Of a DNA stretch of 60,000 nt, positions 1-14,986 are shown in pieces; within the stretch, counting starts at the first letter, position 1, and each line of letters opens with the position of its first letter. The DNA is from Glandiceps talaboti (Eukaryota; Hemichordata; Enteropneusta; Spengelidae). The position numbers and the translations under genes are program-made. The DNA lies in the NCBI RefSeq assembly GCF_964340395.1, contig NC_135554.1, positions 28,344,630 through 28,404,629 on the forward strand, in the 5' to 3' direction. The notes under the pieces are model-generated. The model was given only the letters and a program-made list of their open reading frames with translations, had not been told where the DNA came from and did no database searches.

Positions 1-2552
1 ATATACTTGCACATACTATGTCATGTTAGAAAAAAATGCTTGAGGGCTTTCTCAAATTTATTAAGGGTGGCAAATAGTGATATATGAATGATTCACAGAT
101 CAAGTAGCTACTGCAAGACTTCATTCAAAAGGTTGGCAAATGTTTTGCAAACTATGCAAGTTTTATATTAAGTATCCCCATATTTTGGATGCAAATCTTC
201 ACATTTTCGTGTTTTTCGTTGACCATCAGGGTGGGGTTGGGAGGGATTGGGGCTTTAAAGGTGTTAGATAATCACTTTCTTTCCATAAAGTGATACAAAC
301 AGACACCAGCACCTAATGACAAGTAAAATCAATGCCTCAATTCATTACACCACAGAATAATTTACATGCATTCATTCAATATAGTCTCACTCAGCCATGA
401 TGGAAGTCTATTCATTGACAATTGATTTGAAAACCATAGTTTGAATAGAAACAAGCCATTATTGAATTTACAACTTCTCTCTATATGTTGTGTTTTGTAT
501 TTTAGTCAAAAAATCTTTTGAGTGGAATTGAATATAGATTACTATAATAACTCAGACCATTTTTGAGAGTGTTTAAACTGGTATTCTTGAAATTATCAAG
601 ATTTAATTTTGATATTTACTAAATTTTTAATTATATGGGAAAAAAAGTATCTTTTAGATCACAAAATATTCAGATAAAAAGTGTTGATTTAGATCAAGGC
701 AAGTTGTTCGGCTGTGCATTGGTGTATACAGACTCTAGTGTGGGACTTAGTGAAAATGGGAATGAAAAAATTATTTCTAGTAATACCAAAAAATTGTTTT
801 TCCAACCTTTGAGTTGAAATTGTAGGGAATGGTTATAGCAAAGAAAAACTAACAAAATATATTGGTGGTGGTAGTTTGAAGCATGGTACGGTTGGGTACT
901 TTGTGGAACTGCTCAGAAAAAGGTGAAATTTTAAAATCATTCTTGTGCATCGGGTAAAAACAGTGAAAATTTTGAAAAAGTTCATTACGTGGCTTTGTAC
1001 GTAGGAGAGCAGATAGTGGGCTGAAACTTCCTAAGTGAATATTTCAGGGGTTTTGGGGCAGTAGTTAATGATTTATCTTGGGGTGGATATTATCTACATG
1101 TATATATAGTGGATTCACTGTATTCAACAAGTCAGGCCCTCAAGGACTGTATTTTGGTGTCGATAGGTTGTGACATTTTACCACGCATCAGGACTTCCAG
1201 GTGGGAGAATAACATGTACACAAAGTTATTATTTATTTAAAACTTTTATATTGTTGATCATTTATGTCCCCATCTCTATTTCACAAATTATTTGATTTTG
1301 ATTATGTGCCTTTTCAAACTCTGGTAAAGTATTAGTACTACTACTAGTACTAGGCAGGTTGTACTGCATTGCCTAGTCTAGTCCTATATACTTTACAATC
1401 ATCTCCACCGTATAGACAAATGGATTTCTCTAGCACCGAATTCCGTTTTTACCACCAACAGTGATAGTTTATGCTATTGGAGCATTGGTGTGATGACGTT
1501 ATCATGTCCTCGTGACACTTTCATTCAAACTGGAGGTTGAGTTTGTAGTGAACTGAATGAAGTAACCAATTATAACCACCTGTCTTTGTGTGATAGATTG
1601 CTACTGACAATTTCTCCAGCAGATTTAGCAAGATTTTCAATAGAATTTGTCCATTTGACTATACATGGCGAGAGAGAGAGAAAAAGAAAGAGGGAGATTG
1701 TAGAAAACAAAACCGACTACACGTATAGTAAATAGAGACTATGTTATGTATTGCCTGAAGTGTTTGTGGTTCATATATTGAACATTAAAAGTTTAATAGC
1801 CTACAAAAACTGACAACCAATCATAAAGTTCAAATGAATAAGGTGTATTAGGTAATTTAAATAAATTGGCTTCAACTTTTATATATGACAAAATTCTCAT
1901 AAACTGTCTCCCAAAATGTCAAAGGTCAGCAGAGGAAATTGTGTGGACTGGTGAAGTTACAGGTATAAACTTAAGGTAGAGAATGCTTTGGGTTTATTTT
2001 TTTCAGTAAAGGTCATGGAGTTGGTTCCTATGGCTTTGATTACTTCATCTTTCATGTTCTACCTATGGACATACCAACAGCTTACTAGTGTACAAATAAC
2101 AAAGTAATCCTTCCTCCAAATTACATTCTATACAGTAATCCGATAGCATTTCTTTGGTGAATACACTGACCATGGAAGGCCTAAGTTGAATCATTCCCAG
2201 AGATGAGGTGCATCACACCCAGGCACTTTGGCTAAAGTTATTGGATACTCTTTATTATGCAAATTGTGGCCATTTTAATCTGACCAATGGGTCTTTTGGT
2301 ATGCTAATACCTTGGGTCATTTAGAGGTCGTTGACTGCCTTCCTTTCAGTGACTTTATACATAAATGGAAGGTCATGACATTTAGGACATACTTTGTCAT
2401 GACAAAATCTACTTTCGTTTCATCAAATTTCATAGCTTTGTCTTTCTTTGTAGCTCAAAGATCTGTCTGTTTGTTGATAGAACTAATTTTCCATTTTCTA
2501 CTTTTGATAAATTTTAAATTAATAACTTTTTATTAATTTAAAATTAAAGGGC

Positions 2553-2661
2553 CAGAGATTCAACCCAGGTTCTTGAGTTTATACATTATAGTGCCATCTT
2601 ATTTCAATATCAGAGATTCAACCCAGGTTCTTGAATGTATAGTGTCATCTTATCTCAATAT
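2553..2661. repeat. Two-copy tandem duplication, 51-58 bp
   Basis: The text beginning cagagattcaacccaggttc occurs at 2553 and again at 2611. Both copies run on through a shared 'catcttat.tcaatat' end, and the second copy is a few bases shorter. There is no coding content. Confidence 0.8.
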
Positions 2662-5600
2662 CAGTGGCGCTATGGGATCATTCTTCTATTCTGGACCAAC
2701 TTTTTTCGATACTGGCCACCCCTTCCCCACCCTAATGCTTTCAAATCATAAGTACAGTACATATACACAGTTACTGGCTACCCCAACCCACCACTCCCAA
2801 CCACCAACCCCAATGCTTTAAAGTCATATACCCAGGACTTGTGATAGTGAGTCATCGCTACAACTACACATGTCTGATTGTAGAAATGTAGACTTAGAAA
2901 CTTAACAAGAAATTAACCTGAGACATACACACCTGCACGATACATGTTATGTACATTTCACAGCAGTGATTGTGGACTGTCTTTATCTGTAGTGACTCTC
3001 TGAATTGAAGATGAGAATTGACTAAAAAATTATGGTTTCTTTGAGCTGGAAAATACAATATTTAGGACTTTCCTTGTTGGAATATACTTAGTCTAAATTT
3101 TTGTACAAAATATTTTGTAATATATGTCATGTAGTACTCATCACAATTGAATGCACCCCAAATGTATGTAATGTACAAATGTGTTTCAAAACCACAAACC
3201 TATAATTTAGGGCACCATCTTAGACATACCGCAAAGAATGGAAAACATATTAAATAATATGGTTTGCAGGAGTGATGTACCACAACCAATATCATATATA
3301 CAATATATTCATAATCTGTCTGGGTATAAATCAGGCAAAAAACAGACACGTAAACATGTAGAAACTTGTCAAAAATTGGATGCAAAATTTTGTTACGAGA
3401 AACCTTGATACATTTTAACTACATAAAGTCCAGCATTGGGTTTCTAGCATCAAGACCTATTCATTTTATAAGCCATATGAAAGCATGTACAAGCCTTTGG
3501 TATATTTATGTTGGACAATATGGCCATCATATGCAGCATGACAGTTTACAAACATATGAGAAATATGTTAGTAGTTTTATGAGAGATAAAGAGGATAGGT
3601 GTACTTTGCAATGGAAGTGAGCTGGCACCATAATCTTACTGTATAGAGTAGTGTGACAAGGTGTTAATTATTGACTGTGTATAAAGACAATAAGGGAAAT
3701 ATTAAGGATGTATGTTTTCATTTGCTAAGTTTGAATATCTAAAAATAATAGAGCAGCTAAAGCATAGGTATTATAATTTGTTTACTCTTACATGGTATAT
3801 TTATAAATTTGAAAACAGTGTAAGTTGTGAGATGATGTTGACCCACTATGACCTTTCTTATTTTAAGGAGTCATTCTGGTCGTTTTCAGTGATCCACTCT
3901 GACCCTTCTTATTTTTAGTTGACATGATGCAATGACAAATAGTCAGAAGTCATGGATTAAAAACTGATCAAATTTCCATAAAGAAAATCTAGTGTAAAAC
4001 CATTTAGAAATGAAGAAAAATGATTTGAAATGAAGAAAAATCACAACTATAGACATTATTAACCTAAACACAAAACATGTCAGAATTCACCTACATTTTT
4101 CATTAGTATTCCTGTTTTGTGTGTGACCAAATATTATTTGCGTGAAAGTCATTCAGTCGATTACCTCACACATCAAAAGTCGTAATGTGACAATGTAGGT
4201 TGTAGGTTTTGTTCTCAATTCCTTTGGGCTTCCATTAAAAGCAGTTGAGAGACTGAATATTTAATGAAGTGTCAGGTTGTTGCAAAATGCAAAGTGATTA
4301 CTTTCGCAGCACTTCCTCTCATGCATTTATCGCTAAATAATGAAAAAAATATAAGTAAGTCAAAAATTAGATTCGTGAAGCACACATGTACAAATTGTAC
4401 AGAATTGATACCTGATTTTTTGCCATCTGTCAAAATATTTGAGTTGTAAAGGAATTGATCAATGCTCTTTCTAATAGGGGCCCATTAGTTTATGTATGTA
4501 AGTTCATCTGAGGATTTTTACTGTAATTACTGATGCCATAAAAACTGTTCAAAATATCCTTTTATTCTTGCTATTTTTGACCTAGCATGGCACCAAGTAA
4601 GTATTTTTGGAAGCTAATTATAACATGTACTTTGAATATTTTAAGGCTGAATTATGAAAACTTATATGATTATTTTAAATGCACGTACCATTTTTGATAA
4701 TTTGTCAGAGTCAAAGTGTCAGTAATTTCATCATTTTTAGGGAAATTTTGTGTTTTACCATAAGTTTCTGAAACTAGCCATATTCATGTGACTTGAACTA
4801 TGTTATAGAATCATGTTTTAGTTACTGAAATAAAATAAATTAATTGTTTGAGAAACAAAAAAAAATATATAAAGAATTATGAAATTGTCATATATATTAC
4901 TTTCTTAATGAAATTATTTTGTGAAATGTTTCTTTCTGTTGTTGTAATTGTAAGACTTTTTGTTGTTGTGTGACACTAGTAAGATTAATATGGTCGCTTG
5001 AAATATGCTGACCATCACAGTTTCACTCCTGGTGGCCCCCCTGATTGTTTACGCAGTATGAAACTCAGAAATTAATAATGGATACTAATCAGTACTCTTG
5101 TTTTTCATTGTGTTGTGTAAGTGAAAGGTAGATACGACGTCAGTGGTACGGCATCGTAATCATAGCCCACCTATAACTAGATTATACACGTATTGTAACC
5201 TACGTCATTGCATTTCCCCCTGAGCTTCTTATTCAAATTGATTACGTTCTGTACTCAGCCCTTCTGTAGCTAGAAATAGTGAAATAATGGATATCACAAG
5301 AAATGATGTCGTCTCTGTCATTTCCTTCAAATAATTGATTGATGTGATCTTGATTTATAAAAAGATGAGTTTCTAAAAAAAAAAAAGGTGAGTTTAAAGT
5401 GTACCATATCAATACAACTAAATACCAAGGTATTATTTATTGATGAGTCAGTAGTTGAGATTTTGCACGACAGCCATTAATTTATCATCTTGAAGGAAGT
5501 CTGTTGCCATGGAAACTGTCTCCGGGAAAAGCATTTATCAGTATTAACATTTAAAGCACCAGTAGAGATGGAAGGTTTACAATTGATGAAAGCAATCATA

Positions 5601-8600
5601 ATATTTCTGTTGTCACCAGGTAGGGATTTTATTATTTTGTAGCTGATTTTATTGTGATAATCTATGACTCGGGAGCTGACAAGGTTAAGTTTAGTTTATG
5701 ATAATTGTATGCCAGAATACAACAATTTGTATACAGAAATTGAACCATTTAATCATTATCAATTCATTGAATTGTACAAATGTAGGAGATGGAATATTGA
5801 ATTTCACTTTTCTGGTCATAAATTTGTAAAATTCATGTGACTGGACGTATGTATGTTGTTTCCATAGTTTCAAAGCCGTAATGGTGTAATGTGCACCAGA
5901 GAGATGAATATTTGGAGTAAAATTAAAGTTGAAAAGTTATAGATATATAGTCCCTAAAAATAAAGAATTGTTGACATTTCAAATTATATTGTACTGTTCT
6001 TTCAGTAGGTGGAGGTAAGATGATCATGAACTAACAAACTAACAGCTACTCAGTTTAAAAGAAACAATCAATAATTTTGAGTAAATGTCATTAGTCAAAC
6101 AAATTTGGTTATTGGGATTTAATTTATTAAAGGCTTTTTTGTTGTGTTTCAAAATCACAGGAAATGTACTGAAAACTTAAAATCAGTTGATTTTATACAT
6201 TTGTCCTCACTTCCTGTGTTTCATTTGTGTGAGAGCCTTGAATACCGAGAGTTTAATCTTTTTGACAATTTACTGTGGCCAGTGTGACTCAGATTGTGAC
6301 CTTGTCACTTCAATTGCTACTTGTGACAATATATTCATGTTGCGCTTTATTGTCAGTTAATACTGAATAAAAAATCAACCTACATCAGTACATGGTGACC
6401 CTTCAAAGTGTAATTAATTTCAAGATAGATTACCCTGTACACTAGTGACATAGAATGCACCAAGATGTAGTACAAATCATGAAATAACTTTGGCAAAGAT
6501 TCTGATATAATTTATTTTCTTCTTAGCAAAATGTGTGTCTGACTTGGGTAAGCCAAAGTATAGAATATGTACCAAAGTGACAGACTTGTTATATTGGCTA
6601 GATAATGGATTTTGTTAATATTTGAAATTGATATAAATGCAAATTCTATATGGTTTTTACTTTATTATTAATTAATAAAACTTGTCAAGTTCTAAATATT
6701 GGAAGTGAATTTATACCCTATGTAATTGAAACAAGGCTTCTCTCAGTTCCTAAAGAGTTGACTTGAAATTATCCCACGATTTTAACAAAATGGATATTTA
6801 CATTCATAAAATTTCCATAACCACAACTTTGAGATGAGAAATCACAAGATTTTAATTCCAAAATATAAAGAGATTGTGAGTCATTAAAGTACAGCCTTGA
6901 AAACAATAACCAATCTGTTTATGAAATCCTAGCCTTTCTAACCATGTCAGAATGTCTTTGATTTTCTTACTGTTCTCCATAACCTGAGTGAACCTTTAGA
7001 TGTATGTCCTCAAGTCATCTGGTGTTGTCCCTAGCAACTGGAATTGACAGATAATGTAAACAGAGCTGTGTTTCCGGTCCTTGTCATTGATGATGTCATC
7101 GTGAGATAAGAGTGTACAACAATTGATATGCGTCATAAATGGAGAAAACTAAAGATTAATAGAAAGGGGAGATATTTGAATTGAAACTTTGAAGTGTTCT
7201 GCCTATCTCTTCCTTTCCCCAAGAGTTATTGGTTGTCAGTTTTGCTGTTTATTGTGTTTGAAAGTCACTGATAAAGCATGAAACTTACAAGTGTTCTGCC
7301 TATCTCTGCCTGATCTCACTGATAAAGTGTACATGGCAAAATTTGTCAGAAATAGCTGTTTTTGTACTTATTCATTCCCTGCTTATAATAGACATTGATT
7401 GCCATTTGAAATAAACAGACAGGAGCAGTTGTCTGTTTTAGCTATCTAAATCTGACCCATGACCTTACACTTTATACAAGCAAGTTAACCTCTGACCTCA
7501 CACTTCTGTTACTTGTGTATTCCATTTCATATTCCTTTGCTTGAGTGTCACCTCTCAATACAGAAGTTATATAGGAAAATGTCCTTTTGAATAGAATGTG
7601 ACAGCTATCAAGTTGGCGATCATCTCCCTGCTTTTAGCTCTTCAAATTGAATTTAATTAATGAGGTATTAATACTGGACTAAATTCTAGTTCCATAGTCT
7701 GTGATGTCCCAGTACACATATTTTTAACTTACAATTAAATGGCCAAAAAACCCTAACAATTTGATAGGACTAGTTGTATGTATCGTACTCTAGTATTATC
7801 CCTCATGGAATCTTTCAAATATGTGGTTTTAATAGACCATTTTGGCATCCAGACTGTATCATGTATGTATTGCATCCCTGGATTGCATCTATACAGAGAT
7901 TTTGTAATTACATGGCTATGTGTTCCTGATAGATATTGCAATTATCAATGATAACTCTATTTATGAAAAATTGTAATTTCATATGATATCACAGGTGTCA
8001 TATTTCAAATTCAAAGTCAAAGGTTAATTGCAAATGAAAACAGAAGACTGTCACAGTGTCAGCCACTGTCAGCATTCCAGTCATTATATGTCATAATGGT
8101 TTAAACATATGTATGTAATGTACCTAAAATATTGAAGAAATTATTGAAGGCATTAAGATTTCAAACTATTCTGAATAAAAAATGTATAAATAATGAGATA
8201 AAAAACTGCCTGTCTATTGGCCAAATTTGTGACTTTACTACATGCTTGTTCTTATTTGTATCTTATTTGAGTGAGTGCAATGGAGTCACAGACTCAGACC
8301 ATTAGACTAGTGAGACAAAAATTGGCATGGATTTGAAAAAAAATCTACTACTAAAGTCTGCCAGGGGCTCCGTTTTCTACCAGAGTTCATTGTAATCGAT
8401 CTCATACGTTCCTCTTTGATTATTTATACAATATACCTGCAACATTTGAAAAGTCTCCTGTAGTTTGTCAATCTTGTCACTTCAATTCCCAAATCTTACA
8501 TTACTCCTGACAACATAAACTTTAAAACCATTCTCAGGTGGCATGTCGTGGGTTCCCCTGTTTCTACTTACTTAGAATTTACAGATGACTTTAACATACA

Positions 8601-9732
8601 TACATGTATATAGTAGACATCCAAGCATTTTAAGAGTGCACTCTGACTTTAATCAAAGGTTAGCGTTTATGATCTATATACAATATATAGTGGCTGTATA
8701 AACAAGAACCATCATTATTTGGACCAGTAAATTTGTGGACAATGAATGGAATTGAATATAGCATGGAACACATGGGTATTAACACTATTAAGTATAAAAA
8801 ACATGGAGAACATGGATTTGTGCAGAAAAAAAAACAGGCCTGCTGTGAATTTGTTTAAAGTTCCTGTAGTCAGCAGATTTTGAGCTGAAAAATATAAAAA
8901 TGGCTGAGTGATAAAAATAATGCTAAAAATAATTTTGATTTTAAATTTAAAAAGTTAATATTTTATTTTTCACAACTACACAAGCACAATTTAATGTTAG
9001 TAGTTGCCAAGTGCTAGTGTCTGTACCTTAAAAGTTGCCACAAAACTGCACTTCAACATTTCATGCTTGGACTAAAGGCCACACCGAGGTTTGAGCTTTC
9101 TACTGATTGCAAGGTCATATCCAAAATTTGTTGAAATCTATTTCATTAGTATGAGAAGAGAGCTAATATAACAGTCCCAATAACATTTGTGGATGTACCT
9201 TGTGTGTTGTCTGCATAGTTCAATCCTGCCATCATGTGTAATACAGTAAACCTTGGGCATTGCATGTATTCTGGTATACAGGCACTATTTCAAACAACTA
9301 TCACTGTACTCCATTTAGTCAAGGCTTTTTAGATAAATTACAAGTCTGATTGACTACAGACCTGACTTCATTGCACATTTAAAAATGTTTTTGTGTGCTG
9401 TTTTTGATAAGACGTATCATGCCATAAATATTTTTTTGTTACTTCATGTGTGCTTGACAATGTTCTAAAAGTGACACATAAATGTAAAAAGTGAACTGTT
9501 CCTTTGAACTGATATTCACTTTGTACTGACCTTGCCTAAGTTTCTAAAGCAAGTCCATCATTATTCATGAAATAAAGCAGTAAGGTCACCTAAACGATTT
9601 ATTGCTGTAACAAAAAGCAGCAAAACGGAATTTAAACATCCAAGCGATCCAACCCAAAGAAATCTGTGTCCCACTGATTTAAGAAAATGCACAGTGTAAA
9701 TGTATTTATAAGTTTTGCATGGATGTACATGT

Positions 9733-9918
9733 ATTTGAGTTCATACCTTGTTGCCGTGAATAGGGTATTGGTGGGAAATACAACTAGGTGCTCATGGTGC
9801 TTACACACATTGGTGTATTTGAGTATTACCTTGTAGGTTGCTGCCTGTGAATTGGGTATATTGTATCTGTAGGAATTACAACTTGGTGCTCAAGGTGCTT
9901 ATGTACATCAGTGTATTT
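9733..9918. repeat. Diverged two-copy duplication, about 95 bp
   Basis: Two related blocks share 'gtatttgagt.ataccttgt', 'tgaat.gggtat' and 'aca.ttggtgctca.ggtgctta'. They differ at many positions, so the duplication is fairly old. Not coding. Confidence 0.6.
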
Positions 9919-12547
9919 CCTTTACTGATACTGTGATCTTTCTTAATAGAATACTTGATTATGGCACAAATGAAGTATGGTGTAAGGGTACAGTTAGCCA
10001 GAATTTCAGTATGATGATAAACTTACATTAACGGTAAACATGTATATTTGATGTGATTTCATCATTCTCACTAATCTAAATCAAAAGATTATCTGGACTG
10101 AAAAATTCATCATTGTTTGCCTTCCACAACATTGCCTACTTGTCATACGATTAAGGGACAGTAGTATAGAATGCAAACAACAACAAATATTTCATTCTTG
10201 GTGCATATAAATCATCACTTGCATAAAACATACTTGTTCGTTGACCTTGTTGACTGCATGCTTAAAGTTCATTGTGTGGGTGTTGGTGCTTTTGCAGTGC
10301 CCGCATATTAATGTGCAGGTATTTTGTAAGTACGTTGTGGTTTGATTTCTGGCTTATACTTGACTAAATGTGCTGGCATTGTGAATGGATAGGGCCTAGA
10401 GGAAGGGGTCATCATAACAGTGGGGTAACCTATGTGTATTCTGAATTCTAATGAGTAAAACTTGTATTTGGGGTTTCAGATTTCTGATCTAATGTGGTAT
10501 ACTGAAGTCCCAATCCATTGCTTGATTCACAGTTTTGTGTTTCAGATTTCTGGTCTAATAATAATATTTGATTTGAACAATCCATTGATAGCGTGTATCC
10601 CTACCTATGTACATATACACTGAAAATGTCCTGTTGGTACAGGGTGTAACCAGTTCATCATAACACTTTGTATCAGAATAATATATTTGGAAATATTAAC
10701 CAGATCTGAATGGCTGTTCACTGAATATTGATGGCTATGCATTCATATTAGGAATTGTAACTTTGAAAATGAGAATGAATACAATATAAAGGAAGTCAAT
10801 GAAAGCATTCATTTGCATTGCAGAAATATAAGAATGATTTGTTGAGGAATTTATTAGCTGTGGCAGGTGTCAACCATGGTACAGGAGAAATGAAGTTGCC
10901 ATGGAGTTTAACTCATGGACACCGATGTTTTTTACACACAGATAGACACAATTCAACTCAAGGCTAACAGAGACACAACACACAGCAGGATCCTTTACCC
11001 AATCTCATTGAAACGTGATAAGCATTGCTAACTGTTTACTGTGTAGTAGAAACAGGCAAATGGAGTTGATGATTTTAATGGCTTCAAGTGTACTTTCCAA
11101 CTGATAATGAACATTGTTACTTATTTACTTCTACATGTACATCCACACTGTGCGTGGCACCTCTACAGTTGTTTTTATGACATTTGAAATTGTCTGGGTG
11201 TGTGTAGAAAACATGTCTTAAGAGTGAAACACCAAGGCATCTTAATTTCTCCTGTAACTTACAAGTGATATACATACTGTACTATACTTTATTTGATTAC
11301 TGCTTCTAGCGGTTTAGTTTCCCTACACAAAAGAAGCAGCTCTTACAAGTACATACTTTTTATATCCAAAAAGTGAATGTATTTCTTTCATATGTCCCAA
11401 AATATAAAAAAGAATGATTGCAAATTGATATTGCTTTCTTGCCATTTGAAGGATTATTCTTGTATCATTCAGATAAAGGTATTATTGATTTTATTGATGG
11501 CAATGAATTAATTTTACAAATTTTTATTGAAAACTTAATATGTCTTTGTTAAACTGGTATTGTTGGTTACATAAGTATATGTCTGGAATCCCAGTGACTT
11601 TTCAAATATGTAAATATTTTACCAGCAAGGAATAATGGACCTTTCTTTGTCCAAGTAATTGTAATCATGGGATACAAAAATAAGAATTTACATATTAATG
11701 TCACTCGCTTCCTGTCTTTGACCTAATTTACCTGGGGAAGGATACTGTGTTGTGGAATAAAAAAAAATATCAGTTAATGTTTGGGGGCTTACTTTTTGTT
11801 TGGGTGCTTACTTTGTGATACATTTGTGCCAATATTAAGTCAAAGGCAATTATGAGTTTGAGTGATTTACATTATGAGTTAGAAGGACAAAACTAGGTAC
11901 AGAGCATACAAATTTTCAGATAAAGCCATTTTGTGCAGTTTATTCACGTAAAAAAAAGTTGTGCAAACATTTCAGTAAATTTATCTGGAATGAATCATAT
12001 AATACAAAATTGTTTTGAAAGAATTTTTGTGTGGAATCAGAAAAGCTAACATGTTTTTCCCGTCTGTTTGTTCTCATGATGTGAACTGGTAGTTTTAATA
12101 ATTTAGAATTGTGGGCCGTGCTGTAATAGATTCCCTTCACCAGCCTCAGGTGACATATCCCAGAATGCTTTGTAAGGACTGTAACAATGTGATCTCATAC
12201 AGCTGCTCTGTCGAAAGCCATTTTTTATCCATTTTGATAAAGTGTCTTATAAAATATATCAATATTCTTACTTTCCCATTATTGTTTGCATTTTGATATT
12301 TTGTCTAGCTGGAGTACAAATGTACACATAGTGGCTTTCCAATATTTTAAATAATTATACTACAACATTACAAATTGTATTCATATGTTTGCATTTAGGA
12401 ATTATAAATCTTAATTAAAAAGCTCTCGTATTTTTTTCTGTAGTTTGTGCTACAAATGTACGATAAACTACTATTTTTGTAAAGTGCATACAGTCCTTAC
12501 TAGAAACAGTTTCATCCTCCTTTTAAGCTGAAATATCAAACGACATT

Positions 12548-12922
12548 GTTGAGCCAGATAGCCTAGTTTCTGGACTATTCATATGGTTCAACACTTGACA
12601 ACCATACATATTGAGCCAGAATGCCTAGTTTCTGGACTATTCATAGGGTTTCAACACTTGACAACCATACATATTGAGCCAGATAGCCAAGTTTCTGGAC
12701 TATTCATATGGTTCAACACTCGACAACCATACATGTTGAGCAAGAATGCCTAATTTCTGGACTATTCATAGGGTTTCAACACTTGACAACCATACATGTT
12801 GAGCCAGATAGCCTAGTTTCTGGACTATTCATATGGTTCAACACTCAACAACCATACATGTTGAGCCAGATAGCCTAGTTTCTGGACTATCCATAGGGTT
12901 TCAACACTTGACAACCATACAT
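12548..12922. repeat. Minisatellite with alternating 62/63-bp units (A-B-A-B-A-B)
   Basis: Six units starting gttgagccagatagcctag. Units 1, 3 and 5 have 'tcatatggttcaac' (62 bp). Units 2, 4 and 6 have 'catagggtttcaac' (63 bp). The total is exactly 3 x 125 bp, so a two-unit block was amplified after the first duplication diverged. A partial unit (gttcagcaagaa) follows at 12923. Confidence 0.92.
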
Positions 12923-13870
12923 GTTCAGCAAGAACAGCAACTTATAAAATGTCAACAAAATTAAGGAAAAGAGTTGCAATGACAGCAACTGGGGCTGTAA
13001 CCTTCATGTCATCAGCAAAGCCTACCAGTAGTGTGTTATATACAGCAAAGTTGTGCTTAGTTTGACATAAGAAATTAGTGTGGTTTTTTTCCAATGTAAA
13101 AGTTCTTGTATCTTAATTTGACCAAAGAGTTAAATTTAAAATTGTATATCTATGATGTGTACAAGGGCCAGGCATGCATAAAACTTGTCTATACCCTTGG
13201 GCTAACTGATAATTGATTACTTAGGAATTTGTTAAAGTGTGTCTGCCAACATGTCAGCCCACAGCCTGTACTTACTGTGTATCTCTTTGTTGTGTTAGTT
13301 CAGCTGACTGCCAACATAGTAGCCGACAGTCAACACTTAGAGTGATGTATCTCAGCCGCCAAAAACACAGCATTGAAGAATTTGAAGTACATGTAAATAA
13401 ATAAATAAATAGATTGCCTTTATACTCAGAATAGATAAACAAGTGGTTGTTTGCCTGTCAATCATGTTGCTGGATACTATAATATCAACTGCTTAGGAAC
13501 ATGTTGTAGAGAGAAACAGCTCTAGGCATGTGAGTTAAAAGATTATCATGAATGTGACTGAAATGCATTGGGAAAAACCTGCTATTAAAACATGATAACA
13601 GCACCAACCCTGAGTGGAAATCTGCTATTATTGTTTCCTGGGTATCCTGTTTTTTAAGATAAATTTTACTACTACAGTAACTACATGTACTTCTACTATC
13701 TGCTGACTTCATTTTTAAGAGTAAAGCGGATGACCAGAAGGGAACAACTGGGGAAGGCCATTTGTGGGATGAGTATTATGTATCACTATCAGTTGCAATG
13801 AGGGAGGCTGTTGTACCATATATAAGACTTAATGCAGTGTATAGTACATCGCAGTGTATAGTACAACACA

Positions 13871-13872
<2 letters not shown>

Positions 13873-13936
<64 letters not shown>
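13873..13936. repeat. (CA)n microsatellite
   Basis: About 32 uninterrupted CA dinucleotides. Confidence 0.97.
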
Positions 13937-13940
<4 letters not shown>

Positions 13941-14870
13941 ATATTTATATTTTTAATAGCATTTCTAAATTGATACAATAAATAAACTACCCAGGGTAAA
14001 ATTAATGCATACATATTTTAATGATATGTGTAAATGATGACAGATTATATTCCCAGGAGCTCATTTAGTATGTGTTATGACTTCATCATTCAGTAATATA
14101 CTAATAAGGCTTTGTTCTGATCTTTGCTCTAGATAAGGTATTGCCTTGGAAATATGTGCGAGTTTTACATGAAATTGGTTTGTGAATTAAGATGATGTCT
14201 TGATGGTCGATCTAGTACAAATATAAACTGATCTCTGCTGGTACTACCTGCACAAACTGCAACTTGATCATTTTTTGAAAATATTTCTTTGGAATAACTA
14301 ACTCATAAATTTTGTACACCATGAACAGAATTGCATAAACATTTTTTTTGTAGCTATATACATGATAAATCAAATAAATGTTTGGGTCTGCACCAAAAAA
14401 TCAGTGCCCTCAATAATGATCATGATTTCAACCTGTTTCTGTACTGCTTATGGATAATATATCCAGTTATACCATTACAAAACTGAGCTTTCACTGAAGA
14501 TTTGAACTTGCCACTACACCACCTACAGATAATAGTAGTGACCACTATCTATACAGTGTCTATTTATATGTAATTGACCAATTTGTAGTGAATATATATT
14601 TGGTTATTTGATGAAAAAACTATCCCAGTTGCAGCTAATGCTACTATAATGTTTGAATCCCATATGTGTAGTCTTGTATTATGGTCACTATTATCTTATG
14701 TGCTGAGTCATAGGAATTGCTTGTGTTAGCAATTGTATGTTGAGCAATATGAATTCTTTTATTCAGGATCAACTTTTTACCTATACTCTGCCAGTCAACC
14801 AGTTTGATAGTGGCCTTAAACTGTCTTACATGTATGGAATATTGTTTATTACTGCCTCAAGCAAAACTGT

Positions 14871-14986
14871 CCCCAATTTAATAGTAACCTGTCAAATTCA
14901 CTTGGAGCTGGCACACAGGTAACATAACTGTCCCCAAATAGTAGCCTGTCAAATTCACTTGGAGCTGGCACACAGGTAACATAACT
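14871..14986. repeat. Two-copy tandem duplication, 57-61 bp
   Basis: Both copies share aactgtccccaa followed by 'cctgtcaaattcacttgg' and 'agctggcacacaggtaacat'. The first copy has a few extra bases near its start. Near-identity of the rest suggests a recent event. Confidence 0.85.

Larger units (their letters stand above)
1..12547. other. Non-coding region, no gene recognised
   Basis: AT-rich sequence whose open frames are all short and resemble no protein family I know. I searched it for the exon expected just upstream of the Rab3 exons (P-loop GNSSVGKT and switch I) and did not see it. Minor content includes a two-copy duplication at 2553-2661, a GA-rich tract near 1671-1695, and a diverged two-copy duplication of about 95 bp at 9733-9918. 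It may be a long upstream intron of Rab3 or intergenic DNA; the sequence does not decide. Confidence 0.6.

Noticed and set aside
635-817. 60-residue frame MGKKVSFRSQ...
   Set aside because: Short, AT-rich, no motif and no splice context; expected by chance in this length of DNA.
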